From: Gemmiger formicilis | GTDB lineage: Bacteria > Bacillota > Clostridia > Oscillospirales > Ruminococcaceae | NCBI RefSeq assembly: GCF_016900095.1 | Contig: NZ_JACJJP010000030.1 | Span: 1 to 40,836, forward strand | Length of the DNA stretch: 40,836 bases | Direction of reading: 5' to 3' | In this document: piece by piece, positions 30,419 to 38,755 of the stretch | Numbering within the stretch: position 1 is the first letter of the stretch | Layout: each line of letters starts with the position of its first letter | Program-made: the position numbers and the translations under genes | Notes under the pieces: generated by a model | Database searches by the model: none | What the model saw: the letters and a program-made list of their open reading frames with translations, nothing else | Told to the model about the DNA's origin: nothing

Positions 30419-32254
30419 ATGCGAAGACTGTCCATCGAAACCCCGGACCGCGCCCAGCAGGTCGTACAGGACCTCTGCCGCGATATGGGGCACCGCGTGG
30501 CCGCCAACCCGCCGGGACTTTGCCCGGTGGACCTGGCGCTGAACTTTCTGCGCCTGTGCCATGCCCAGACCTGCGGCAAATGTGTGCCCTGCCGCATCGG
30601 CCTGTCCCAATTGGAAACCCTGATCGAGAGCGTGCTGGACCAGACCGCCCCCGAAGGTACCATTGATCTCATCGAATCCACGGCGGCCGCCATTGCGGAT
30701 TCCGCCGACTGTGCCATCGGCTACGAAGCCGCCGCCATGGTGCTGGAAGGAGTGCGGGGCTTTCGGGAAGATTACGAGCTCCATGCCAGGGAAGGCCGCT
30801 GTATCTGTTCTCTCAAGCAGCCGGTGCCCTGCGTCACCGTCTGCCCTGCCCATGTGGATATCCCCGGCTACATCGCCCTGGTGCGGGAAGGCCGCTTCCA
30901 GGACGCGGTGGACCTGATCCGCAAGGACAATCCCTTCCCGTATTCCTGTGCCTATGTGTGTGAACACCCCTGCGAAAAGCAGTGCCGCCGCCGGTTGGTG
31001 GACGACGCCATCAACATCTGCGGCATCAAGCGGTATGCGGTGGACCACTGCGGGGACGAAACCCCGCCCAAGCCCGCCGAAGCCACCGGCAAACGGATTG
31101 CGGTGGTGGGAGGCGGCCCCAGCGGCCTCACGGCTGCCTACTATCTGCAGCTGATGGGCCACAGCGTCACGGTGTTTGAACAGCGGGACCGTCTGGGCGG
31201 CATGCTGCGCTACGGCATTCCAGACTACCGCCTGCCGCCGGAAGTGCTGCAGAAGGATATCGATTACATTCTCAAAACCGGGGTGGAGGTCAGAACCGGC
31301 GTCTGCATCGGCACCGACATCCAGGTGGAACAGCTGCGCCGGGATTATGATGCCCTGTACGTGGCCATCGGGGCCCACGCCGACAAAAAGCTGGGCCTGC
31401 CCGGAGAGGACAGCGAAAACGTCCTTTCCGCCGTGGAGTTCCTGCGGGATTGCGGCGAAGGCCGGCCTCTGGACTTCACCGGCAAGCGGGTGGTGGTCAT
31501 CGGCGGCGGCAACGTGAGCATGGACGCCACCCGCACGGCCATCCGCCTGGGAGCCGAGAGCGTGACCTGTGTCTACCGCCGGCGCATCGACGATATGACC
31601 GCCTTGCCGGAAGAAATCGCCGACGCCCAGGCCGAAGGCTGCCAGATCCTGCCCCTGCAGGCGCCCCACCGCATCGAGGCCGACGAGAACGGCAAGGTGG
31701 CAGCCCTGTGGACCAAGCCCCAGATTATCGGTTCTTATGGCCGGGACGGCCGCCCCGGTCCCCGGGACGCTGCCGAGCGGGAATTCCGCATCCCCTGTGA
31801 TTACCTCATCATCGCCATCGGTCAGCGCATCGAATCCGACAACTTTGAAAAGGGCGGCATCGGCACCAGCCGGGGCGCCCTCAAGGCTGATCTGTCCGGC
31901 TATGTGCCCGGCACCCCCAACGTCTTCGCCGGGGGCGACGCGGTCACCGGTCCGGCCACCGTCATCCGGGCGGTGGCGGCGGGCAAGGTGGGCGCCGCCA
32001 ACATCGATAGTTTCCTGGGCTTTGCCCACACCATCCGCTGCGATGTGCAGATACCGCCGGCCCGGCTGTCCAACACGCCGCCCTGCGGCCGTATCCAGCT
32101 CAAGGCCCGCAACCCGCTGGAATCCAGGACCGACTTTGCCCTGGCCACCTGCGGCATGACCGAGGAGGAGGCCATGCAGGAAGCAAGCCGCTGCCTGCGG
32201 TGCGACCACTTCGGCTACGGCATCTTCAAGGGAGGGAGGACGACCCAATGGTAA
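30419..32254 (+). CDS. NuoF-type Fe-S domain fused to GltD-like NAD(P)H flavoprotein (hydrogenase partner)
   Basis: A 611-residue fusion. Residues about 45-120 match the C-terminal 4Fe-4S domain of NuoF/HydB (CGKCVPCRIG with C52, C55, C58, plus C98). There is no NuoF FMN/NADH domain. Residues about 126-210 are the cysteine-rich GltD/Fer4_20 domain (CVTVCPAHVDIPGYI, CAYVCEHPCEKQC). A GltD/NfnB-like two-nucleotide flavoprotein follows: FAD loop VVGGGPSGLTAAYYL at about 229-243, NAD(P) loop VIGGGNVSMDATRT at about 360, and GDAVTGPATVI near the end. GGAGGA is 8 bases before the ATG. The stop overlaps the hydrogenase start by 7 bases, so the two are coupled. It probably passes electrons between NAD(P)H and the hydrogenase. 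Confidence 0.88.
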   Translation: MRRLSIETPDRAQQVVQDLCRDMGHRVAANPPGLCPVDLALNFLRLCHAQTCGKCVPCRIGLSQLETLIESVLDQTAPEGTIDLIESTAAAIADSADCAIGYEAAAMVLEGVRGFREDYELHAREGRCICSLKQPVPCVTVCPAHVDIPGYIALVREGRFQDAVDLIRKDNPFPYSCAYVCEHPCEKQCRRRLVDDAINICGIKRYAVDHCGDETPPKPAEATGKRIAVVGGGPSGLTAAYYLQLMGHSVTVFEQRDRLGGMLRYGIPDYRLPPEVLQKDIDYILKTGVEVRTGVCIGTDIQVEQLRRDYDALYVAIGAHADKKLGLPGEDSENVLSAVEFLRDCGEGRPLDFTGKRVVVIGGGNVSMDATRTAIRLGAESVTCVYRRRIDDMTALPEEIADAQAEGCQILPLQAPHRIEADENGKVAALWTKPQIIGSYGRDGRPGPRDAAEREFRIPCDYLIIAIGQRIESDNFEKGGIGTSRGALKADLSGYVPGTPNVFAGGDAVTGPATVIRAVAAGKVGAANIDSFLGFAHTIRCDVQIPPARLSNTPPCGRIQLKARNPLESRTDFALATCGMTEEEAMQEASRCLRCDHFGYGIFKGGRTTQW

Positions 32255-34005
32255 ACGTGACCGTCAACGGCAAGGCCGTGGCCGTGCCCGAACACACCAC
32301 CATACTGGAAGCCGCCAAGGCCGCCGGGGTGGACATCCCTCACCTGTGCTACCTCAAACATCTCAACGAGATCGGCGCCTGCCGGGTCTGCTGTGTGGAG
32401 ATCGAGGGGGAGCGCAACCTGGTTCCCAGCTGCAACAACCCGGTGTTTGAAGGCATGGTCATCCGCACCAACACCCCCCGGGTGCGCCGTACCCGCAAGA
32501 TCAACGTGGAACTGATCCTCTCCCAGCACGACTGCCACTGTGCCACCTGCCTGCGCAGCGGCAACTGTCACCTGCAAAACATCGCCAACGACCTGGGCAT
32601 CCTGGAAAATCCCTATCCCCGGGACCTGGTCACCGGCGCCCGCGCCCAGTGGCCCAAGGATTTTCCCCTCTACCGGGACACCAACAAGTGCATCAAGTGC
32701 ATGCGCTGCATCCAGGTGTGCGATAAGGTTCAGGGGGTCAACGTGTGGGACCTGTCCGGCACCGGCAGCCGCACCAGGGTGGATGTGAGCCACAATCGCC
32801 GCATCAAGGAATCCGACTGTGTGCTCTGCGGTCAGTGCATCACCCATTGCCCCACCGGTGCCTTGCGGGAACGCAGCGACACCGAAAAAGCCTTCGCCGC
32901 CCTGGCCGATCCCAACCTGGTCACGGTGGTGCAGATCGCCCCGGCGGTGCGTGCCGCCTGGGGGGAAAGCCTGGGTCTGCCCCCGGAAAAGGCCACCGTC
33001 AACCGGATGGCGGCGGTGCTGCGGGCGCTGGGCTTCGACTATGTGTTTGACACCTCCTTTTCCGCCGACCTGACCATCATGGAGGAAGCCACCGAGTTCC
33101 TTCACCGGTTCAAGGCGGGGGAGACCCAGTTCCTGCCCATGTTCACCAGCTGCTGCCCCGGCTGGGTTCGGTACCTCAAGGGCCATTACCCGGACATGAC
33201 CACCCGCCTGTCCAGCGCCAAGAGCCCCCAGCAGATGTTCGGGGCGGTGGCCAAGAACTATCTGGCCGCCAAGATCGGGGTACGCCCGGACCAGGTGTAC
33301 AGCGTGTCCATCATGCCCTGCGTGGCCAAAAAGGCCGAGTGTGACCTGCCCACCATGCATACCGAAGCCGGGCGGGATGTGGACCTGGCCCTGACCACCC
33401 GGGAACTGGTGCGGATGATCCGTGCCGAGCATCTGCATCCCGAGATGATGGCCGAGGAAGCCTTTGATTCCATTCTCGGCCCGTACAGCGGGGCGGGGGT
33501 CATCTTCGGGGCCACCGGCGGGGTCATGGAAGCGGCCCTGCGCAGCGCCTACCATATGGTCAACGGCCAGAACCCGCCGCCGGAAGCGTTCCGGGCGGTG
33601 CGGGGCAACGCCGACGGCGCTCCCGGCTGGACCGAAGCGGAATTTGACCTGGGCGGGGCCACCGTGAAAACGGCGGTGGTCAGCGGTCTGGGCAACACCC
33701 GGCAACTCATCGAGGCGGTGCGCGCCGGCCGTGTACACTACGATTTTGTGGAGGTCATGGCCTGTCCCGGCGGATGTGCCGGCGGCGGGGGACAGCCCCA
33801 CAGCCCCGACGACGAGGAACTGGCCCGCAGCCGCGGACAGGTGCTGTACAGCATCGACAAGGGCAGTGCCCTGCGCTTCTCCCACGAAAACCCGGCCATC
33901 CAGGCCCTGTACCGGGAAGCCCTGGGAGCCCCCGGCAGCGAGACGGCCGAAGCCTGGCTGCACACCGATCATCTTGGGTGGAAAATGCCTTCCCAACAGG
34001 AATAA
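32248..34005 (+). CDS. hydA: [FeFe] hydrogenase catalytic subunit, group A
   Basis: A 585-residue multidomain hydrogenase. N-terminal clusters: [2Fe-2S] (C34, C45, C48, C62), the His-Cys3 4Fe-4S site (H94, C98, C101, C107), and two ferredoxin-type 4Fe-4S sites (C148/151/154/158 and C191/194/197/201). The H-cluster motifs are L1 FTSCCPGW (C302), L2 MPCVAKKAEC (C358) and L3 MACPGGCAGGGG (C506, C510). The Lys in L2 and Cys303 in L1 needed for proton transfer are present. The layout fits M3-type or bifurcating group A enzymes. GGGAGG precedes the ATG at 32248. It is co-translated with the flavoprotein. No hydEFG maturases are in the window. Confidence 0.96.
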   Translation: MVNVTVNGKAVAVPEHTTILEAAKAAGVDIPHLCYLKHLNEIGACRVCCVEIEGERNLVPSCNNPVFEGMVIRTNTPRVRRTRKINVELILSQHDCHCATCLRSGNCHLQNIANDLGILENPYPRDLVTGARAQWPKDFPLYRDTNKCIKCMRCIQVCDKVQGVNVWDLSGTGSRTRVDVSHNRRIKESDCVLCGQCITHCPTGALRERSDTEKAFAALADPNLVTVVQIAPAVRAAWGESLGLPPEKATVNRMAAVLRALGFDYVFDTSFSADLTIMEEATEFLHRFKAGETQFLPMFTSCCPGWVRYLKGHYPDMTTRLSSAKSPQQMFGAVAKNYLAAKIGVRPDQVYSVSIMPCVAKKAECDLPTMHTEAGRDVDLALTTRELVRMIRAEHLHPEMMAEEAFDSILGPYSGAGVIFGATGGVMEAALRSAYHMVNGQNPPPEAFRAVRGNADGAPGWTEAEFDLGGATVKTAVVSGLGNTRQLIEAVRAGRVHYDFVEVMACPGGCAGGGGQPHSPDDEELARSRGQVLYSIDKGSALRFSHENPAIQALYREALGAPGSETAEAWLHTDHLGWKMPSQQE

Positions 34006-34073
34006 AAGTGAATAAAAATACTTCCTGAAAGAGGGCGTTCATACAGAATATACAGCGGGAAAAGTCAATGTTT

Positions 34074-34107
34074 TTTGCCCGGTGCCGACAGGCGCCGGGC
34101 AAATTTT
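34074..34107 (+). terminator. Terminator of the hydrogenase operon
   Basis: A 13-bp stem TTTGCCCGGTGCC/GGCGCCGGGCAAA with one G-U pair, then TTTT. Confidence 0.88.
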
Positions 34108-34142
34108 CACATTTGGCAGGGGTTTTCTGTGCGGCGGACAAG

Positions 34143-34171
34143 TTGACAACGTTACAATTTTGTGATATTTT
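34143..34171 (+). promoter_or_regulatory. Promoter upstream of the opp operon
   Basis: TTGACA (34143-34148), 17-base spacer, TATTTT (34166-34171). It leaves a leader of about 210 bases before the first opp gene. Confidence 0.72.
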
Positions 34172-34191
34172 ATTGAAGATTCCTTTGCTCA

Positions 34192-34231
34192 AACGATGGC
34201 GTTTGATCAAACGCTGTCGTTCCTTTTTTTT
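34192..34231 (+). promoter_or_regulatory. Palindrome with T-tract in the opp leader (attenuator or operator)
   Basis: GCGTTTGATCAAACGC (34199-34214) is a perfect palindrome, extended by AACGA/TCGTT across TG mismatches and followed by TTCC and T8. It starts about 14 bases after the predicted transcription start. It could be an early terminator, an operator, or the end of a very short RNA. Confidence 0.6.
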
Positions 34232-34345
34232 GTGGTAAGGTGTCCGCCCAAGGCACACAAACGTGTTCCGTGACCGGCATCTTCCCGAAACGGGAACCAG
34301 GCGGGGAAAACGGGCGGCGGCCCGTTCAAAACACGCGGCCAGCGC

Positions 34346-34361
34346 GGGTCCTGCAGGACCC
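34346..34361. repeat. Short palindrome before the opp ribosome-binding site
   Basis: GGGTCCTGCAGGACCC is a perfect inverted repeat 11 bases upstream of GAGGAG of the first opp gene. Another small hairpin (TTCCCGAAACGGGAA, about 34282-34296) lies upstream. Both would structure the leader RNA. Confidence 0.5.
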
Positions 34362-34388
34362 CGTATTTAATGAGGAGAGTGAACGAAC

Positions 34389-35300
34389 GTGACCCGATAT
34401 GTCGTAAAACGTGTGTTGCTGGCGATCGTGACCGTGATCATCATCAGCTTGATCACCTTTTTCGCGATGAACGCGATCCCCGGCGGCCCCTTCAACAAGG
34501 AAAAGGCTCCCAGTCCGCAGGTCCAGGCCGTGCTGGAAGCACGTTACAACCTGGATAAGCCGGTGGGGGAGCAGTACATCCTGTATATGAACAATATCCT
34601 GCACGGTGACTGGGGCGTGTCCCTGAAAACCGGCCGTGATATTACCTCCACCCTGATCACCCGCTTTGCCGTTTCCTCTCAGCTGGGCCTGCAGGCTGCG
34701 GCTGTGGCCGTTGTGTTCGGCCTGGTTCTGGGCAGCATCGCCGCTCTGAACCGCAACAAGCTGCCGGACCGGCTGATCATCTTCTTCACCACCCTGTTCA
34801 CCGGTGTGCCCAGCTTTGTTCTGGCCACCCTGCTCCTGCTGGTCTTCTGCGTGGAGCTGAACGTCTTCCCGGTGTGGAGCGCCGAAAACCCCAACTACTT
34901 CCTGCCGGTGGTTTCGCTGTCCTTGTATCCCATGGCGTACATCACCCGTCTGACCAAGACCAGCATGCTGGACGCTCTGGGCCAGGATTATGTGCGTACT
35001 GCCCGGGCCAAGGGCGTGCCCCAGGTCAAGGTCATCTTCAAGCATGCCCTGCGCAATGCCTTGATCCCCGTTGTCACCTACGTGGGCCCCATGATTGCCT
35101 ACATCATTACCGGCTCCATGGTCGTTGAAAGCATCTTCACCATCGGCGGCCTGGGCACCCAGTTCGTCAACAGCATCAACAACAGCGACTACCCCCTGAT
35201 CATGGCCACCACCCTGTTCCTGGGCATTCTGATGGTTTCGGCCAACCTGATCACCGACCTGGTGTACAAGCTGATTGACCCGCGCATCGAACTGGAGTAA
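34389..35300 (+). CDS. oppB: Oligopeptide ABC transporter permease (OppB/DppB type)
   Basis: A 303-residue membrane protein with six predicted segments. The N-terminus MTRYVVKRVLLAIVTVIIIS and the AIPGGPF segment are typical of OppB. The cytoplasmic EAA loop is DYVRTARAKGVPQVKVIFKH, which contacts the ATPases. The start is GTG with GAGGAG 11 bases upstream. The gene order oppB-C-D-F-A is complete, with the binding protein last under an additional promoter. Confidence 0.93.
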   Translation: MTRYVVKRVLLAIVTVIIISLITFFAMNAIPGGPFNKEKAPSPQVQAVLEARYNLDKPVGEQYILYMNNILHGDWGVSLKTGRDITSTLITRFAVSSQLGLQAAAVAVVFGLVLGSIAALNRNKLPDRLIIFFTTLFTGVPSFVLATLLLLVFCVELNVFPVWSAENPNYFLPVVSLSLYPMAYITRLTKTSMLDALGQDYVRTARAKGVPQVKVIFKHALRNALIPVVTYVGPMIAYIITGSMVVESIFTIGGLGTQFVNSINNSDYPLIMATTLFLGILMVSANLITDLVYKLIDPRIELE

Positions 35301-35315
35301 GAAGGAGGAAAGAAA

Positions 35316-36413
35316 ATGACCTACGCAGAAAACGGTATGCCCGAAAAGAACCCTCTTTCGGTCCAGATCGATCTGTCCAAGTTCAGCTCTGCTGATTTTG
35401 AACCCGCCACCGCCGACGAAAAGGCACAGCAGGAGGTCATGGGCGAAAGCGTGACCTTCTTCAAGGACGGCTGCCGCCGCCTGATGAAGAACAAGCTGGC
35501 CGTGGGCAGCATCGTCGTGCTGGTCCTGCTGCTGCTCAGCATCATCATCATTCCGTTCTTCGTGCCCTATGGCTATGAGGAAATCGTCACCGTGGACGGC
35601 CGCCGCGACAAGACCGCCACCAACCTGGCCCCCTTCGAATGGTCCCAGCGCGAACAGCAGTACATGGAGGAAACCGGCGAAAAGCTCTTCCCCCATGTGA
35701 TGGGCACCGACAGCCTGGGCCGTGACTACTTCATCCGCGTGATCTACGGCACCCGTGTGTCCCTGGCCGTCGGCCTGGTGGCTTCCATCATGGTGCTGAT
35801 CATCGGCTTGATCTACGGTTCCATCGCAGGCTGGTGTGGCGGCACGGTGGATATTATCATGATGCGTATCGTGGATATTATCTACAGTCTGCCGGATACT
35901 TTGATGATCATTCTGCTCTCGGTGGTTCTGAACGAAACCCTGAAGCCGGTCATCGAAAAGGTTCCCATGCTGCAGTCCCTGGGCACCAATATGATTGCCC
36001 TGTTCCTGGTCTTCGGTCTGCTGTACTGGGTGGGCATGGCCCGTCTGGTCCGTGGCCAGATCCTGACCATCAAGCAGAACGAATACGTTCTGGCGGCCCG
36101 CACCATCGGCACCCCCAGCGGCCGCATCCTGCGCAAGCACATTCTGCCCAACTGCCTGTCCGTCATCATCATTTCCGTGGCTCTGCAGATCCCCTCGGCC
36201 ATCTTCACCGAAAGCTACCTGTCCTTCCTGGGCATCGGCGTCAAGGTCCCCATGCCTTCGCTGGGTTCTCTGGCCAACGAAGCCCGTGCGGGTATCAACA
36301 GCTATCCGCTGAAGCTGGTCTTCCCGTCGCTGATCATCTGCCTGATCGTCCTGGCCTTCAACCTGCTGGGCGACGGCCTGCGCGACGCGTTCGACCCCAA
36401 ACTGAAGCGCTGA
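35316..36413 (+). CDS. oppC: Oligopeptide ABC transporter permease (OppC/DppC type)
   Basis: A 365-residue permease with the OppC-type N-terminal cytoplasmic tail and first membrane helix (LAVGSIVVLVLLLLSIIIIP). A large extracellular loop (residues about 85-130) and the transport core follow. HVMGTDSLGRDYFIRVIYGT is a family hallmark. The EAA loop is EYVLAARTIGTPSGRILRKH. It is longer than the usual 300 residues because of an acidic N-terminal extension (about 1-45). AAGGAGG precedes the ATG; it lies 15 bases after oppB. Confidence 0.93.
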   Translation: MTYAENGMPEKNPLSVQIDLSKFSSADFEPATADEKAQQEVMGESVTFFKDGCRRLMKNKLAVGSIVVLVLLLLSIIIIPFFVPYGYEEIVTVDGRRDKTATNLAPFEWSQREQQYMEETGEKLFPHVMGTDSLGRDYFIRVIYGTRVSLAVGLVASIMVLIIGLIYGSIAGWCGGTVDIIMMRIVDIIYSLPDTLMIILLSVVLNETLKPVIEKVPMLQSLGTNMIALFLVFGLLYWVGMARLVRGQILTIKQNEYVLAARTIGTPSGRILRKHILPNCLSVIIISVALQIPSAIFTESYLSFLGIGVKVPMPSLGSLANEARAGINSYPLKLVFPSLIICLIVLAFNLLGDGLRDAFDPKLKR

Positions 36414-36426
36414 GGAGGGGCAAAGT

Positions 36427-37440
36427 ATGAGTGAAGTAAAAACCAACCAGGACTGGAAGTACCTCCTGGAAGTCAAGGACCTGCATACCACCTTCTCCAC
36501 CGACAAGGGCGGCGAAGTGCATGCGGTCAACGGTGTCTCCTTCGCCCTGGAGCCCGGCAAGATTCTGGGCATCGTGGGCGAATCCGGCTCCGGCAAGTCC
36601 GTCACCGCCTATTCCATCATGGACATCCTGTCCGACAACGGCGGCATCACCGGCGGCCAGATCCTGTACAAGGGTGAAGACATCACCAAGTGGGACGAAA
36701 AGAAGATGCAGTCCTTCCGCGGCAAATGCTGCTCCATCATCTTCCAGGACCCCATGACCAGCCTGAACCCCGTGTTCACCATCGGCAACCAGCTGATGGA
36801 AGCCATCATGCTGCACACCGACCGCAACAAGGCCCAGGCCAAGGCCCGCGCCATTGAAATGCTGGAACTGGTGGGCATCAACGAACCGGAAAAGCGGATC
36901 AAGCAGTATCCCTATGAGCTGTCCGGCGGCATGCGCCAGCGCGTCATGATCGCCATGGCCCTGGCCTGCGAACCCGACATCCTGATTGCCGACGAGCCCA
37001 CCACCGCCCTGGACGTGACCATCCAGGCCCAGATCCTGGAACTGATGCAGGATCTGCAGAAAAAGCTGGGCATGGCCATCATCATCGTCACCCATGACCT
37101 GGGCGTCATCGCTTCCATGTGCGATGAGATCATCGTCATGTACGGCGGCCGTGTGTGTGAGCGCGGCACCGCCGACGACATCTTCTACGCCCCGGCCCAT
37201 GAATACACCAAGGGCCTGCTGCGCTCCATCCCGTCCGGCTCCAACATGAAGGAACGCCTGATCCCCATCGGCGGTACTCCCATCAACATGCTGGACCTGC
37301 CTGCGGGCTGCGCTTTCTGCCCGCGGTGCGATTCCGCCATGAAAATCTGCCTGCGCGAACAGCCCCCCGAACTTCAGGTGGGCGAACACCACATGGCTTC
37401 GTGCTGGCTCAACGTGAAGAATGCAAAGGAGGGGAAGTAA
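36427..37440 (+). CDS. oppD: Oligopeptide ABC transporter ATPase (OppD type)
   Basis: A 337-residue ABC ATPase with Walker A GESGSGKS, signature [16 protein letters not shown] and Walker [13 protein letters not shown]. The C-terminal peptide-transporter extension has the four-cysteine Fe-S site typical of OppD/F ([16 protein letters not shown]). GAGGAGG precedes the ATG. It pairs with OppF as the motor. Confidence 0.95.
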   Translation: MSEVKTNQDWKYLLEVKDLHTTFSTDKGGEVHAVNGVSFALEPGKILGIVGESGSGKSVTAYSIMDILSDNGGITGGQILYKGEDITKWDEKKMQSFRGKCCSIIFQDPMTSLNPVFTIGNQLMEAIMLHTDRNKAQAKARAIEMLELVGINEPEKRIKQYPYELSGGMRQRVMIAMALACEPDILIADEPTTALDVTIQAQILELMQDLQKKLGMAIIIVTHDLGVIASMCDEIIVMYGGRVCERGTADDIFYAPAHEYTKGLLRSIPSGSNMKERLIPIGGTPINMLDLPAGCAFCPRCDSAMKICLREQPPELQVGEHHMASCWLNVKNAKEGK

Positions 37441-37441
37441 G

Positions 37442-38485
37442 ATGGCAAACAGCGAATACCTTTTGCAGGTCGAGCATTTGAAGGAATATTTCCCCGTGCG
37501 TGCCGGCCTGGGCAAAACCATCCACCTCAAGGCGGTGGATGACGTCTCCTTCGCCATCCGCCCGGGCGAAACCCTGGGTCTGGTGGGCGAATCCGGCTGC
37601 GGCAAGACCACCGTCGGCCGCACCCTGCTCCAGCTGTACAAGCCCACCGGCGGCCGCATCCTGTTTGACGGCAAGGTCATCTATGACAGCGGCGAACAGT
37701 ACGACGAAAACGGCCAGCTGAAGGTGGATGCCAACGGCAAGCCTGTTATGGGCAAGAAGGTCCATGTGGACATGCTGCCCTACCGCAAGGAAATGCAGAT
37801 GGTCTTCCAGGACCCGTACTCTTCCCTGAACCCCCGCATGACCGTCGAGGACATCATCGGCGAACCTCTGGACGTGCACAAGCTGTGCAGCAACAAGAAG
37901 GAACGCCATGAGCGGGTCATGGAACTGATGGAACTGGTCGGCCTGAACGCCGAGCACGCCATGCGGTACCCCCACGAATTTTCCGGCGGTCAGCGCCAGC
38001 GTATCGGCATTGCCCGTGCCCTGGCCGTGAACCCCAAGTTCATCGTCTGCGACGAACCCGTCTCCGCCCTGGACGTTTCCATCCAGGCCCAGGTTGTCAA
38101 CATGTTTGAGGACCTGCAGGAGAAGCTGGGCGTTGCCTACCTCTTCATTGCCCACGACCTGCTGGTCGTCCACCACATCAGCGACCGTATCGCTGTTATG
38201 TACCTGGGCAAGATGATGGAGATGGCCGACGCCGACGAGCTCAACGACAATCCCATCCATCCCTATACCCAGAGCCTGCTGTCCGCCGTGCCGGTGCCCG
38301 ATCCGCGTACCGCCCGTGCATCCAAGCGTATCGTGCTGGAAGGGGACGTGCCCAGCCCGCTGCATATGCCCAGCGGCTGTCCCTTCCGTACCCGCTGCCG
38401 TTACGCCACCGAGCAGTGCGCCAAGGCCATGCCTCCGTTCACCGACCGCGGCAACGGCCATTATGTCGCCTGCTGGAACAAGTAA
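37442..38485 (+). CDS. oppF: Oligopeptide ABC transporter ATPase (OppF type)
   Basis: A 347-residue ABC ATPase with Walker [10 protein letters not shown], signature [16 protein letters not shown] and Walker [13 protein letters not shown]. The C-terminal domain has [15 protein letters not shown]. An insertion of about 25 residues ([20 protein letters not shown]) follows the Walker A strand, lengthening the protein beyond the usual 320. The ATG at 37442 starts one base after the oppD stop; GGAGGGG lies within the end of oppD. Confidence 0.95.
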   Translation: MANSEYLLQVEHLKEYFPVRAGLGKTIHLKAVDDVSFAIRPGETLGLVGESGCGKTTVGRTLLQLYKPTGGRILFDGKVIYDSGEQYDENGQLKVDANGKPVMGKKVHVDMLPYRKEMQMVFQDPYSSLNPRMTVEDIIGEPLDVHKLCSNKKERHERVMELMELVGLNAEHAMRYPHEFSGGQRQRIGIARALAVNPKFIVCDEPVSALDVSIQAQVVNMFEDLQEKLGVAYLFIAHDLLVVHHISDRIAVMYLGKMMEMADADELNDNPIHPYTQSLLSAVPVPDPRTARASKRIVLEGDVPSPLHMPSGCPFRTRCRYATEQCAKAMPPFTDRGNGHYVACWNK

Positions 38486-38512
38486 GACAAGCGGCCCGAT
38501 AAATGGGAAATT

Positions 38513-38541
38513 TTGCCTGTCCGTCGCCCATGGACAGGCAA
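38513..38541. other. Hairpin after oppF without T-tract
   Basis: A 10-bp perfect stem TTGCCTGTCC/GGACAGGCAA with a 9-base loop. The lack of a T run argues for partial termination or 3'-end protection of the oppBCDF message. Confidence 0.55.
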
Positions 38542-38641
38542 TTGCATAACAGAACCTACAAAGATGGACGGAATGTCCTGTGCGGAATTCGGCATTCTGC
38601 CCAAAAATGGTAACTGAAAAGCAACAGCTTGGCCATCGGCA

Positions 38642-38670
38642 TTGCAAATGCTCCGGCCAGCACGTATAAT
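38642..38670 (+). promoter_or_regulatory. Strong internal promoter for oppA
   Basis: TTGCAA (38642-38647), 17-base spacer, perfect TATAAT (38665-38670). It allows extra expression of the binding protein relative to the permease. Confidence 0.85.
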
Positions 38671-38691
38671 GGGCGTTGTATCAGGAGGAGT

Positions 38692-38724
38692 CCACACAGG
38701 AGCGGCAAAACCGCCCTTGTGTGG
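38692..38724 (+). other. 5'-leader hairpin of oppA mRNA
   Basis: CCACACAGG pairs with CTTGTGTGG, with an inner GCGG/CCGC stem and a CAAAA loop. It begins about 15 bases after the predicted transcription start and probably stabilises the abundant oppA mRNA. Confidence 0.6.
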
Positions 38725-38755
38725 GTTTCTGATAGAATTCTAGGAGGAAAGAACA

